Shown: in pieces, positions 21,046 to 31,700 of the stretch
Layout: every line of letters starts with the position of its first letter
Numbering within the stretch: the first letter of the stretch is position 1
Origin: Bathymodiolus brooksi
Taxonomy: Eukaryota > Mollusca > Bivalvia > Mytilida > Modiolidae
Assembly: GCA_963680875.1 (NCBI GenBank)
Contig: OY804580.1
Coordinates: forward strand, 116,191,534 to 116,255,533
Length of the DNA: 64,000 nt
Reading direction: 5' to 3'
Made by a program: the position numbers and the translations under genes
The notes under the pieces: model-generated
Seen by the model: the letters and a program-made list of their open reading frames with translations, nothing else
Database searches by the model: none
What the model was told of the DNA's origin: nothing

Positions 21046-21219
21046 GGTGGCGATTGGTGAATGTTCGATGACTGCTGACGGATCGATCTTTTAGTTGTGA
21101 CAACTGCTCCTGGGACTGAACTACCATATGATCACGACCACTATTAAAATCACTAATCAATTAAAAAGCTACATTGCCTTATATTAATATATTCATTTAG
21201 AGATATGCCTGTTTTGTAG

Positions 21220-21328
21220 GTTATTTTCTTCACTTTGATTGTTGCCTTGGTATTTAAAGGATTTGCAAGGAAAGAAATAGAAATAATGGCTCCATTCTAT
21301 GAAGATGTCTCTACATTAGGAGTGGAAT
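21220..21328 (+). CDS. Polycystin-1-like exon I: membrane helix 5
   Basis: 109 bp after GTTTTGTAG, phase 0 to 1, donor GGAAT then GTAAGT. Encodes VIFFTLIVALVFKGFARKEI, a membrane helix ending in a basic cytoplasmic turn, as expected after exon H in this family. Confidence 0.82.
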
Positions 21329-21548
21329 GTAAGTTAATCTTTCCTTTAAAAAAAACAATTCTGTTCCATCTAGGCTTCTATTGTCATCAGAGTGTCGATA
21401 CATCTCTTGCCGGACCATTAATCTCTCTCAGACATAGGTAACCATAGCCGATTTTGGCTATCCTCTGTAGACTTGTTGGTTAATTTCTCCCAAATATTTC
21501 TAAATTATTAGAATGCAGGTTAATCCATAAGTATTACAAACAAACCAA

Positions 21549-22122
21549 TCTAATACGGTTGTTTCGAATCATGTCAATTCCGACCACGTTCCGTCTTTTT
21601 CTTGTCTTGACGTCTGAACAAATCGGCAGGCGACTTCCGGTGTTTACGCTATTACTGTGACAACGTCAGCATATCATAGTCGTAGATGCGGTAGATTATA
21701 AGTAATTGTAATATGGAGACGCCAAGGAAACCGCTGAATAAATACTGGTGTTCGGTACCCCACTATCTGTCTGATATCAGAAATATATACATAAAGGCAG
21801 ATCATTTTCCTTTGATGATGCTGACAGCCGCAAATAAAGACAGAAAACCAATTTAATTATAAAGAAGTATTTGTCTCTGCATTGAAGTCTTTGATACAAA
21901 TAAAATAATTTAATTGTTATCTGTCTTTTACAGAAAATGTTAAGATTTTTTTAGGTTGAGGATCGAACGTTAAAACGGCACATATCGATTGGAGTTTTTG
22001 TTGTGTACATTGACACCGGAAGTTCAATGCCGATTAGTTCATCGAAATTACGTGATCTAGCGGACGAAAATAACAAAATTTTGACGGAATGGAAATGATT
22101 CAAAACAACCGTATTACATTTG
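21549..22122. mobile_element. MITE-like foldback element with long inverted repeats
   Basis: The ends are inverted copies: TAATACGGTTGTTTCGAATC at the left and its complement GATTCAAAACAACCGTATTA at the right. Pairing resumes further in (AATCGGCA and ACTTCCGGTGT on the left against their complements near 22,013-22,045), so the inverted repeats span about 100 bases with small loops. The length is about 570 bp, with no open frame. It lies in the intron between exons I and J. Confidence 0.75.
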
Positions 22123-22282
22123 TATATCGGCGACTTAATCTTGTTAAGCAAGCAAATATTTGATTTATTTCTCTCTAGCTCATCTAGTACAGAATGTTCA
22201 TTACATGAAGCAAAAATGGCCCATTACAAGAACATTCTTTGTAGTATCCTATCTAATAATTATATCATGTAAATGTTGACAG

Positions 22283-22518
22283 CTTTTGCCAATGTACCAT
22301 TCTACAGTAAATGGCCAGGAGATAACAAAGAGACAAATGCGCTGGCTGAGATGAGACGACGACTACATCTAGATCAGAAGTTATCTACCCTGTTTAAAGG
22401 CATCATACTTGAGATGTTATTTGTGGCTTTACTTGGGCTGATTTGTTCTCACTGTGTCATTACAGAAGCCTACTTACAAAATGACCAATTGATCAAACAG
22501 CTACAACCAATTAGGAAG
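22283..22518 (+). CDS. Polycystin-1-like exon J: membrane helix 6 (S1)
   Basis: 236 bp, acceptor TTGACAG, donor AGGAAG then GTACGT, phase 1 to 0. Encodes a cytoplasmic basic segment (EMRRRLHLDQKL) then FKGIILEMLFVALLGLICSH, the first helix of the channel-like half, and the start of the extracellular domain (AYLQNDQLIKQL). This basic stretch plus helix is a standard polycystin feature. Confidence 0.88.
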
Positions 22519-22849
22519 GTACGTGTTTTTGTGAAATAATTAATACACGTGCGAAGGTAATTAAGGTTCGCGCTTTTCGTGCATTACTCAATGCATGAAT
22601 GTATGAATAGAAGTGTGTTTTCTGACGATGAACGGAAACAAATGTACAATTCTTTTTATTTTGATATTATTATTTCTTTGTCATAATGAATCCATGAAGC
22701 TAGGAATCCTCGATTATGTATTTAATTCTGTACCCTAATTTAATAGAAACAAATATATTGAACTGAAAGATGCCCAAATAAAATCTGACCTTCCAGTTTT
22801 CAATGTGAAATTTTCTATGTCCAAATATATATATCCAATCTAAATATCG

Positions 22850-23172
22850 AGTGGTCTAGGGCGCTGGATGTACGGCTAAGCGAATGGTGCTGCAGTGTAT
22901 CAATGGTGTGAGTTCAAATCCCGTCGAGGGAAGAACAAAAATATATATATCTAATTCTAACACTGCTTGGTTTAATTTTCAGACGCATATATTTAATATT
23001 TAGTATTAACCTAGTATCACTAGTAACATTGAGATCCAGTGGGACAGATATATTGTATGGTTGTCACCTGCTTAGATGTTTGTATAATATACTTTATATC
23101 CTGTGACTGTATAATGAATTCTTCATTATCCTATACAATATATTAAAAAATGCTGAGTTAGATTGCTGTCAA
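22850..23172 (+). mobile_element. tRNA-derived SINE (SINE-2 type)
   Basis: Head: GTGGTCTAGGGCGCTGGA (A box) and GAGTTCAAATCCCGTCG (B box), folding plausibly like a long-variable-arm tRNA. Tail: CTAATTCTAACACTGC, TAGTATTAACCTAGTATC. The tail recurs at 12,228-12,360 and the head at 23,293. Confidence 0.75.
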
Positions 23173-23292
23173 ATTATAATATTAAGTATATATGTATCAT
23201 CTACACATGCTTAGACACATGTCTTATGTCTATCCCTAGATTTTCCTTACGAGACAAGGTAACACTTCGTTTATTGAAGCTACATTTTTTTA

Positions 23293-23375
23293 TGGAGCGG
23301 ATGTGGTCGAGTAGTCTAGAGCGCTGGACATAAGGCTAAGCGATTGGTGCTGCAGTGTCTTAGTGCACGTAAAAG
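23293..23375 (+). mobile_element. SINE-2 head fragment
   Basis: GAGCGCTGGACATAAGGCTA and GATTGGTGCTGCAGTGTC match the head at 22,855, but the B box and tail are missing. Confidence 0.7.
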
Positions 23376-23456
23376 TCAGTGTATGAAATAATGGTTAGAT
23401 CGACTGATTTGTCTTAAATTAACACAGTAATGACCAACTCGACTGGTATGTTTTAG

Positions 23457-23628
23457 ATTAACGTCACAAGCGACATATGGGATTGGATGTTCGATAAATA
23501 TCTACCAAATATGAACCCACGTAAACGTTACAATGGAGAGATTCATACTCCAGAGGAGAGAAAGTTTATGAGTGATGCTATAAGTTACAGAATGGGCCCT
23601 ATAAGATTACGTCAGATTAGAACTAAAG
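23457..23628 (+). CDS. Polycystin-1-like exon K: start of TOP domain
   Basis: 172 bp, acceptor ATGTTTTAG, donor ACTAAAG then GTAATT, phase 0 to 1. Encodes NVTSDIWDWMFDKYLPNM and then ISYRMGPIRLRQIRTKG. The W.W....L.P element and the G.IRLRQ.R element are highly conserved in the extracellular TOP (polycystin) domain. Confidence 0.93.
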
Positions 23629-24371
23629 GTAATTAATTCTTAGTTGTCATGGTGATTTTATCGTCCGACTTACTGACCTTTTGTTATGACCTTTGGGGGA
23701 GGGGGGTCTGTATTTTGTTTTTTAATTGTAGTAATAAATCTTCTGTCTTTATATTCTGAGAGATAAAAAAAAGAAAGACAACAGTTGAACCTCATTACGT
23801 ACCTCAAATTTACATAGTTGGAAATAATAATATGGTTCGTTAGTAATATACACCAATAGATTCGCTATGAGGACAATAGCAAGCATACACCCAGACACCA
23901 ACTATATTCCTACGTAAATCCGGGGATAATAGTTGGTCTTGAGGGAAAAATAAACTTGCTATGGTCTGATTGATCATAAATTTGTGTTTTGTTGTACCAA
24001 AGACGATCTTAGATATCGGAAACGATATGGCTATTCAAAAAAACGAACCGAGGATTTCCCAAGGGAGAAACGTTATTGGAACTATTTACCAATACTCACA
24101 ACTTGATTTTCATGTGACAAAAATAGTTATTTTATCAGCATTTATTTTGATATATGAACTATATATAATAATTATTAAGCAAATTAGTGTAGATAACTCG
24201 AACACTCGGCTAATTCGAACTAAAAATAGTAGGTCTCTGCGACTTCTACAGAACGAAAATAGTAGGTGTTTGCGACTTCTATTGAACGAAATTAGTAGAT
24301 TCAATGGACTGCCTAATTACTGGAAATTATTATTTTACGAATGCTTACATTGATTTTATTAACCTTTTTAG
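23629..24371. other. Intron with short direct repeats
   Basis: Intron between exons K and L. A G-rich run sits at 23,693-23,707. Three degenerate copies of a roughly 33-bp unit with AATAGTAGGT and GCGACTTCTA occur at 24,205-24,300. Confidence 0.55.
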
Positions 24372-24467
24372 GGGTTTGTCAAATACCAGATGTAATGGAG
24401 GATACTATATTACACTGTTCTCCGGACCTGACAAGAGAGACAGAAGAAAAGGATAACTTTTGCCCAG
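24372..24467 (+). CDS. Polycystin-1-like exon L: TOP domain, cysteine segment
   Basis: 96 bp, acceptor CCTTTTTAG, donor GCCCAG then GTATAT, phase 1 to 1. Encodes GVCQIPDVMEDTILHCSPDL and EEKDNFCPG. The paired Cys (C...C) and acidic stretch fit the loop that precedes the conserved W in the TOP domain. Confidence 0.85.
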
Positions 24468-24527
24468 GTATATATCTACATCAATAATTCATGTCTGACA
24501 ATATGTTCGGGAAAAAAATCCCTAGCA

Positions 24528-24722
24528 AATGTGAGTTTGAATCCCGCTCAGGCGAGGTGTAATCGATACAACATTATGTGATAAAGTTTGTCAGTGACTT
24601 GCGACAGGTCGGTGGTTTTCTCCGGTTACTCCGGTTTCCTCCACCAATAAAACTGACCGTCACGATATAACTGAAATATTTGTTAAAGTGGCGTTAAGCA
24701 CCATAAGACCAACTAACCAACC
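24528..24722 (+). mobile_element. SINE-1 copy
   Basis: GAGTTTGAATCCCGCTCAGG is a B box; the tail has GATAAAGTTTGTCAGTGAC, GACAGGTCGGTGGTTTTC and AAAGTGGCGTTAAGCACC. The head before the B box is truncated. Confidence 0.85.
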
Positions 24723-24794
24723 CTGTCATATTCATACATACAGTTGATTAGTATAGCTTACACAATAATAATACAGTGATGGGATACCCAGCAC

Positions 24795-25008
24795 AGGTAA
24801 TCAGAAGCCGTAAATCTAAGAAGGACAGGCCATACAATGGGAGATAGACAAAAAACAAAAACAAAAGACAGCTAGGAGTGACAAAACACTACACAAAAAA
24901 AGATTGAGAAACATGAACACCATAACAAACAGGTATAAAATCAGGTCATCTGGAAAACTAAGCAGTTCCTGTTCCACTAGTGGCACCCGTCTGTGATATA
25001 TCAAGAAA
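24795..25008 (-). repeat. Family A repeat copy
   Basis: GGTAATCAGAAGCCGTAAATC through CACTAGTGGCACCCGTC, diverged. It continues directly into a Penelope-like RT relic. Confidence 0.75.
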
Positions 25009-25250
25009 CAGATTATGATGACAGGATTGTAACTAGGACAAACTGAACATACTCGTGATGATCTGTGACACAGACATTCCGTAACGGTTAACCAAGTCAT
25101 GATGGCCACTGTAACCTTTTTCCAAATAATGACTTCAACTTAGCCAAGAACCATATGTTTCAGTAGTTTCCATTTTAAAAGTATACGTATATCAAAGGAA
25201 TAGTGATAGGAGCTACAAGCTCTGGAATATTGCATCAAATGAAAGTGCGA
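25009..25250 (-). pseudogene. Penelope-like RT C-terminal relic, heavily decayed
   Basis: The plus strand here aligns by eye with 33,370-33,630, for example ACGGTTAACCAAGTCATG, ATGACTTCAACTTAGCC and GGAGCTACAAGCTCTGG. In the 33-kb copy this sequence encodes a recognisable RT C-terminus; here several small indels destroy the frame. Confidence 0.65.
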
Positions 25251-25439
25251 TACGAATGAACCGAAACGACATCAAATGTTGGACTTTCATTATCTATTGC
25301 TCTTTGTTCGTGGAATACTTTTTTATTCGAGACCAACGGGGTTCCGACGATTTCGTTAGTCAACCAATCCATGAATTTAATAATCAACCAAAATACATTG
25401 TTTTATTTTCGTTAGCCACAGAGAAATCAATTTCTATAA

Positions 25440-25660
25440 AGGTCCGTCGTGGTAGTGATCGCATGATACTAATATAGCTAGTCATATCTACCCTTACAAT
25501 CGGTGCCTATCACCACTAGTATGTGATTACGTTTGTCAGTGACTTGCGGCAGGTCGATGGTCTTCTCTGTGCACTCCGGTTTTCTCCACCAATAAAACTG
25601 ACCGCCACGATATAACTGAAATATTGTTGGCAATAAACACAATAAAACCAACCAACCAAA
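25440..25660 (+). mobile_element. SINE-1 copy
   Basis: GGTCCGTCGTGGTAGTGATC head; tail GTGATTACGTTTGTCAGTG, CCAATAAAACTGACCGCC. The B box region is partly deleted. Confidence 0.8.
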
Positions 25661-25887
25661 AATCAAAAACCAAATAGATTTTAAAGATTCGGAATAAGCG
25701 ATTGTCTTTTGTGAGCCATCCACGAATATCGAGATTCATGAAATTTCGTTCCTTCACAGTATAAAAGTCTTCCTTATCCCACATAACTAGGACAGTGGAA
25801 CACGATATCGACGAATCTTCTTTAAAAATAAAATAATATTGATATAAGACAAAAGGTAGCAAAGCAGATAAGATAAAAGATAAAAGG

Positions 25888-26025
25888 ACAAACATATACA
25901 TGTATCTACAAAACACAACACAGAAAACTAAAGAGTGAGTAACACAAATACCACAAAGAAGCAGGAGATAACTCATCCGGATCATAATTAATTATTGCTT
26001 CACTAGAGGCACCCGCTGTTTTACT
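25888..26025 (-). repeat. Family A fragment, diverged
   Basis: AAGGACAAACATATACATG, GATAACTCATCCGG and CACTAGAGGCACCCGC match family A in reverse. Confidence 0.65.
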
Positions 26026-26154
26026 GTTAAACGACACGAACATTATATGCGGCATGGAAATCGTGTTGCATTATAGTATGACTAAATTAATACAAATAGC
26101 TTGTGAGCATCAAAGTAAGTTAACTCTATCTGTATTTTATTAATAATATTTCAG

Positions 26155-26727
26155 GTTGGACCGAATATGTACAGAGCTGTGATAATTCAGGTTTTACATA
26201 CATGGACAGTAAAGATACACAAACATTTTCTAAACTCGGTGAATACGACACATATGGTGGTGGTGGCTTCGTACGTGATTTGAACCCTTTTATGAAGGAC
26301 ATATACTATGACGTGTACACATTAAAGCGTGACAATTGGGTAGATAACCACACCAGATTTGTGAGCATTGAAAACGTTGTGCTAAACGTCAACACAAATC
26401 TGTTTAGCCTAGTGACCTTTGTCATTGAAATTCCTACGGTTGGTGGATATTATTCAAAGTCATCTGTGATCACATCACGACTTTATCCTTACATCAATTC
26501 ATGGGACTATTTGGTACTTGCTGGACAATTGATATTTATTATGCTAACGTTTGTTAGAAATGTACTTCTGATATATGAGGCCTGGCAGATGAAATCAAAA
26601 TGTTTAAAATCGATATCATTCTGGGCTACTGTATTCAGCATATTACTTTCCTACACGGCCATTGGATGTTATATAGCAAGAATTGATCGAACCATTGTCA
26701 TCGTAGAGAAGATATTCAATTCTGCAG
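26155..26727 (+). CDS. Polycystin-1-like exon M: TOP domain body and S2-S3
   Basis: 573 bp, acceptor AATATTTCAG, donor TCTGCAG then GTAACA, phase 1 to 1. It starts GWTEYVQSCDNSGFTYMDSK and passes through YGGGGFVRDL, then NWVDNHTRFVSIENVVLNVN with TNLFSLVTFVIEIPTVGG. The Y.GGGYV..L and NW.D..TR motifs and the NLFS...E.P..GG motif are strong TOP domain signatures. Two membrane helices follow: YLVLAGQLIFIMLTFVRNVL and FWATVFSILLSYTAIGCYIA. This exon alone identifies the family. Confidence 0.96.
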
Positions 26728-26749
26728 GTAACAGTATCCTCTTATAGTA

Positions 26750-27042
26750 AGAAGAGTTTGAAGATAACAAAGGGAGGTAATCAGAATCCGTAAATTGACG
26801 AAGAACAGACAGCACAATGGCCAAGAGATAGCAAAGGGGTAATCAAAATCCGTAAATCGACGACGAAAAGACAACACAATGGCCAAGAAAGAAAGGAGAA
26901 TTGACAAACAACGATCTACAAAGCATACACATAAACCTAAATATCGAATAACACGAACCCACTAAAAACCGGGGGTGAACTGAGGTGCTCTAGAATGGTA
27001 AACAGTCCCTGCTCCACTAGTGGCACCCGTCGTGTTACAAAC
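26750..27042 (-). repeat. Family A copy with internal duplication
   Basis: Starts AAGAGTTTGAAGATAACAAAG and ends GTGGCACCCGTCGTG. The first approximately 73 bases (AGGGAGGTAATCAGAATCC to ACAATGGCCAAG) are present twice in tandem, an early-stage version of the expansions seen at 32 and 37 kb. Confidence 0.85.
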
Positions 27043-27077
27043 CCGATGACATATCATTTATATATTCCATTCTCTAT

Positions 27078-27365
27078 TAAAAACGTAGATATCAAATTTA
27101 TTGCGCACGACGGGTTTCTGGAATAACTTTCATCAGGTATGATCGTAACCAAAATATTTGAAAGCCAAATACCGTAATTTAACGTCTTTGGGAGCATGAA
27201 CACCAAAGGGCCTAAACAGGATATCCAAAATTTGGGTAAGGTCACATATGTCGGAGGCAGGAGAAAATACTTACAAAAATTGGGTAAGGTCACATATGTC
27301 GGAGGCAGGAGAAAATACTTACACAATTGGGTAAGGTCACATATGTCGGAGGCAGAAGAATCGTA
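27078..27365 (+). repeat. Family B copy with three tandem modules
   Basis: Head AAAACGTAGATATCAAATT; distal module of about 49 bp present three times (GGGTAAGGTCACATATGTCG, GAGGCAGGAGAAAATAC) at 27,232-27,360. Confidence 0.85.
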
Positions 27366-27369
27366 CATT

Positions 27370-28490
27370 AAAACGCATCATGTATATGTTTCATTCACTA
27401 AGCTGCAAGTTTTCATAAGCAAAGCTACCAAAGTGGTAATCAGAAACCATAAATCAAAAGACAGACATTGCAATGGTCAACCGAATTAGGACAAAAGGAC
27501 AAACAATGATCGACAAAACATTACACAGAAAATTAAATAATGATTTTGTTATTCCATATACATATCAGGATGATACAATTATGTATGGGTGTATAACTGG
27601 AAATGGTATATACTATAGAATATTGAATGCGTAGGGGAAACACAAGCTCACAGAAAAAACTGGGATTGATATAAGATGGTTCGATGGAGTATGCTGCTCC
27701 AATATGCACAAATTCATGTCACTATAAGATTGTTTGATTACAACCAAGTCACCCCTAAACATGAGTTGTAAATTAGGACGATAAATATACATGCAAATTC
27801 AAAATTATATATAGAACCTGCCAGAATCGTATGACACACATGAATATTATTTGGGAAATCCTTAAGGTTTTGTATTACCGTGTCAGGAGTAAAATCGTGC
27901 CAGTGGTAATTTCAAAACCTAGCACAGATGATATCATTGATCAAGCAAAGGTTGTTATTAAATGAGGGCTAAATGGTCAATTTAGTGAAGATAATTATGT
28001 TTTACATGTATAGAACGCCATGTGTTTGTTCTATGTTTAGTGAATTATTTTATTTCGTAGGAAGGGATATAGAAGTAAGTGAAAATGAAAGTAATGTAGC
28101 AACACTTTTATTGCTGTTCTACATTTCACATTCACAGTAGGGTCTTCAACAATGAGCATAACTCAGATTCTAAAATGAGCGTGAAACGGTCCCTAGTTTG
28201 CAGTTGAGTGGTACTATCTTATTTCTATCGATAAAAAGTAGAGCTGGGCATCTTTGTCGTTTGGTGTATATAATTTTATTTTCAATATGCGGGGTTATCT
28301 GAGAGAAAGCAAAATATGGGTGCAATGATTCTAAATGTTTGTATTTGATGATCATTTTTACAAACGTTTTTCTAAATGTAACTGAACACGTTTATGAAGT
28401 TTCTCAAACCAAATTGCTGTCCGTTTATTTAAAAACTTTATATTTTTCTCGATTAAAAAATATTATTAACTGTATGTTGTTAATATGTCT
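27370..28490. other. Intron, mostly unrecognised
   Basis: Starts with a short family A-like stretch (27,425-27,540, GGTAATCAGAAACCATAAATC). The rest up to exon N is AT-rich with no recognised element or coding sequence. Confidence 0.5.
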
Positions 28491-28497
28491 TTTTAAG

Positions 28498-29064
28498 GGA
28501 CATTCATGTCATTTGAGTTTGTTCAACTGATGGACGATATATACAAAGGATGCCTTGGTGTAGTTCTATTTATAGCCATTCTGAACATCTTAAAGTCTCT
28601 CACATTTAATTATTATCTCTATATGATGAAAACATCCATTGGAATTGCAAAGACAGACATTTTATCCTTTGGACTGCTGACAGCCATTATACTGGCTGGA
28701 TTTTCGTCTTTCACATATGTTGTAATGGGAGCCAGTTCCTATCAATTTCGAGATTTCTTCAACACATTTGGAACTCTCTTTCGTATGATGTTAGCTATGG
28801 TAACGTTTCGAGATGCTGAGTTGACAACAAATGCACAATCAAATATAATTTTCTCCTTCTTTATATTCATAATGGCTATCTTGATGGTAAATGTTTTCAT
28901 CTGTATCTTAAATGACGCCTTTACCACTGTCAAATCAAGCTGGAACTCTAACAACGACATTGAACCTTTTGATGAGGAACTTAATGACCATTTCTGGTGG
29001 AAACTAGGACAAACTTTTAAATTTTGTTCAACCAGTACGGATCCATCTTCTAAATATGAAAAAG
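28498..29064 (+). CDS. Polycystin-1-like exon N: S4-S6 and pore
   Basis: 567 bp, acceptor TCTTTTTAAG, donor GAAAAAG then GTACAC, phase 1 to 1. Encodes helix S4 (GVVLFIAILNILKSL), S5 (FGLLTAIILAGFSSFTYVVM), a pore helix (FFNTFGTLFRMMLAMVTFRD) and S6 (SFFIFIMAILMVNVFICILN), then a cytoplasmic acidic/aromatic tail. The F..F.TLFR pore helix and the NVFI....D.F end of S6 match polycystin channel domains. Where polycystin-2 type channels have Leu-Gly-Asp in the selectivity filter, this has Leu-Ala-Met, so an acidic filter residue is lacking, as in other polycystin-1-type subunits. It likely works as a subunit with a polycystin-2 partner. Confidence 0.95.
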
Positions 29065-29321
29065 GTACACAATTGTCGCACGAATCTAATAAAGTTATAT
29101 CAAAGCAAAAAAATGCATTACTTATATATATATTTCAAGAAGTAATATTTAAGCGTGCTAGGTCTTAGTGGTCGGAAAGGACAATGTGTTCAAACATTTG
29201 AGACCATGAAACTCAAAACAAACAAAACATGTTAAAATAATGATTATTAATAATCAGTTTACATGATTTATTCAACAGTTCTCCTGTTAATTAAAACACT
29301 TTTTTCCATATGAACAAATTG

Positions 29322-29521
29322 AAAATGTCAAAGGGATAATCAGAAGCCGTCAACCGAAGGCTGACAGATAACACAATAACGTGAAAAGGACTAAAGGGCA
29401 TCAATTGTCGAAAGCACACTACACATAAAAGTACTACTTGGTCAATGATAACTTCCCTAGAACCCCGAGGTGCTCCGTAAGGGTAAGCATTTCCTGCTCC
29501 AAAAGTGTCATCTGTTGTGTT
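29322..29521 (-). repeat. Family A copy
   Basis: GGGATAATCAGAAGCCGTC through AAAAGTGTCATCTGTTGTG; diverged in the middle but the AGGTGCTCCGTAAGGGTAAG segment is clear. Confidence 0.75.
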
Positions 29522-29921
29522 TCTTATATAATTTGGATGAACATGAAGAATACCATAGTTTGTGTACACTGTTTCAATTAAATGAAGGCAAGAAGATATC
29601 ATTTGGTGTTTTTTCCAAGAAAGTGAACGGTCATCTATTTGTGTGTATTAGAGGTATCGATTTTGCCTCTTTCCACGATTTTGATATTTAATTTTGGAAT
29701 TATTTTGACAGCCAGAATTAATGTGTCACTGAGACCTAAGACGATCATACATACACAGTCGCTAGCAACAAGTTGATCTGTCTGTTGAGATGCGCTTTAT
29801 ATTTATAATATATTCAAAAACAAAATAAAACATTTTGCTACTACTAAAACTGTTTAAAGACAATTGTTACTGAAATTTTTGTCCCTGACATTTTTATATA
29901 TACATGATTTCATTTTTACAG

Positions 29922-29968
29922 ATTCGTCTGGGAATGTCGACCAAGATTTAAAACAACTTGAACAAATG
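29922..29968 (+). CDS. Polycystin-1-like exon O: C-terminal tail
   Basis: 47 bp, acceptor CATTTTTACAG, donor AAATG then GTATGT, phase 1 to 0. Encodes DSSGNVDQDLKQLEQM, a short polar helix start. Supported by exact phase agreement with both neighbours and by clean splice sites. Confidence 0.75.
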
Positions 29969-30223
29969 GTATGTAATGTCTTCAAGTAAGTGTGAAGGTG
30001 TAGTTTAGATACAGCGATCTGTATAACACTCTAAAAAGTCAGTTCATACTCCTTTGTAGAACAACAGATCGCTCGTCAATAATAATAAATGTCATGTTGC
30101 GTCCCCCTCGCCGTGAAACTCCAATTATTCGTAATCATCAAACCTGGTCGACACATATTTAGTTGACATTTTATGACGAAGACGTAGAATAAACATTAAA
30201 TCAAAGAAAAGTTGTATTATACC

Positions 30224-30430
30224 AAATGGGTAATCAGAAACGGTAAATCGAAGAAGGACAGACAATAAAATTGCCAAAGGATAAACAATGATCTAAACAC
30301 ACCAGACAGAAACCTAATGATCGAGCAACACGAACCCCAATAAAAATTGGGGTGAACTCAATTGTACCGGCAGGGCAAACAATTCCTGCTCCTTTGGTGA
30401 CACCCGGTGTGTTACCCTTGCTACAAACCC
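30224..30430 (-). repeat. Family A copy
   Basis: GGTAATCAGAAACGGTAAATC through GTGACACCCGGTGTG, moderately diverged. Confidence 0.75.
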
Positions 30431-30441
30431 GGTTATCAATC

Positions 30442-30830
30442 ATCATCATATTGCAGAAAGAATGGTAACAGCCTTCACCTTGGAGTTTCAATTTTGCATT
30501 TTAGATATGTGTACTACCAGTTATTCTTATCCATTTCTGGTAGGTACACACTGAAATTTACTTCACAAGCAGTTACGTGCCAAATGCAAACAGTTTTTTT
30601 TTCGACACGTGGATAATCCCTAACAGCTATTAGCTCTACATGCAGTATGCCGAAGGAGTATTTAAGAAATAAATCAAGGAAGCCATACTGTGCGGTGAGG
30701 TTTCTTATTTAAACAAAATAGTAGAAAAGGGCAAACTATATATAACTGGCTTGCTACAGAAACGACAATAAAACTATTTGTATGGGCCCTCCCCCCCCCC
30801 CCCCATCTTATTAAAATTATGCGTTGTCAA
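30442..30830. other. Intron, poly-C tract
   Basis: No coding sequence recognised. An uninterrupted C-run occurs at about 30,790-30,804. Confidence 0.5.
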
Positions 30831-30842
30831 CATGTGAGCAAG

Positions 30843-30972
30843 ATGTCAACACTCACACATAGCTCACATATGTAAAGCATAACTCACACAAAGATCACAT
30901 ATGTAAAGTATAACTCACACGTAACTCACATATGTAAAGTATAACTCACACATAACTCACGTGTAAAGTATA
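30843..30972 (+). repeat. About 31-bp tandem repeat, four copies
   Basis: Units contain CTCACATATGTAAAGTATAA and CTCACACATAA with small changes. Ends about 120 bp before exon P. Confidence 0.85.
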
Positions 30973-31089
30973 ATAATAATATTAATAAATAAGACCACAT
31001 TGTTCATGTTTTGTAAATAAGACAACATTATCCTTATATATATATAGTATGTCATGTTATCATGTCCTCGTGAATTATTCTGTTTTTAG

Positions 31090-31146
31090 ATCGGAAGATT
31101 ATTCAAACAGACAACAGGCTCATTAGGGAATGGATTTACACACTGA
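31090..31146 (+). CDS. Polycystin-1-like exon P: C-terminus and stop
   Basis: After the acceptor CTGTTTTTAG it reads IGRLFKQTTGSLGNGFTH and then TGA at 31,144-31,146. With exon O this gives LKQLEQMIGRLF, a short amphipathic helix, shorter than the coiled coil of human polycystin-1. From exon E to here the spliced frame is 3,060 bases with no internal stop. Five bases after the stop there is a strong donor (CAACA then GTAAGT at 31,152), so a 3' untranslated intron is likely. Confidence 0.75.
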   Translation: MGRLFKQTTGSLGNGFTH

Positions 31147-31335
31147 CAACAGTAAGTTAAAGTTAAATATTAATTTATATAAGATATTTCCAAGTATATT
31201 GTTTTTGTTTTTACTATCATATTGATATATTGAAATTCATATGGTGAGCATTTTTCATAGAGAGATGTATCATTATTTTAAGAGCTGACGGGCTGGTATA
31301 AAATTAGGAAAGTAATGATATTTTTCAAAGCACAA

Positions 31336-31489
31336 GAGTTCATTCCCGTTTTTTTAGTGGGGTTCGCGTTGTTCTATATTTAATTTTCTGTATTGTGTAG
31401 TAGATCACTTTTGTGCTTTTGTCTTTTTACTTTGGAACATTGTATTGTCTGTTATTCTATGATTTACGGCTTCTGACGCCCCTTTGGTA
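31336..31489 (+). repeat. Family A fragment
   Basis: CATTCCCGTTTTTTTAGTGG, then ACATTGTATTGTCTG and a TTTACGGCTTCTGA end. It abuts a family B copy. Confidence 0.7.
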
Positions 31490-31493
31490 GGCC

Positions 31494-31700
31494 CTAGAAA
31501 AACGTAGATATCAATTTAGTGCGCACGACGCGTTTCAGGAATAACCTTCATCAGGTACTCTAAATATCGAAATATTGGAAAGCCAAATAATTTAATAGTG
31601 TTTGGGAGCAATAGAACCAAAGGACTTAAACAAGATAGCCAAACTTGGCTAAGGTCAGCTATGGCTAAGGTCAGCTATGGCTAAGGGAGAAGAACCTTAA
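31494..31700 (+). repeat. Family B copy, module duplicated
   Basis: AAAAACGTAGATATCAATTT, GGAATAACCTTCATCAGG and GATAGCCAAACTTGGC; then two short partial repeats of AAGGTCAGCTATGGCT before GGGAGAAGAACCTTA. A low-copy, near-intact reference for this family. Confidence 0.85.

Noticed and set aside
22855..22935. Functional tRNA gene
   Set aside because: A and B boxes are good, but the arms pair poorly and the sequence is followed by a repeated tail; a second copy of the head occurs at 23.3 kb, so it is a SINE.
24816..25109. Minus-strand open frame of 97 codons with Cys-rich and hydrophobic parts
   Set aside because: It lies across a family A copy and a decayed RT relic in a non-native frame.
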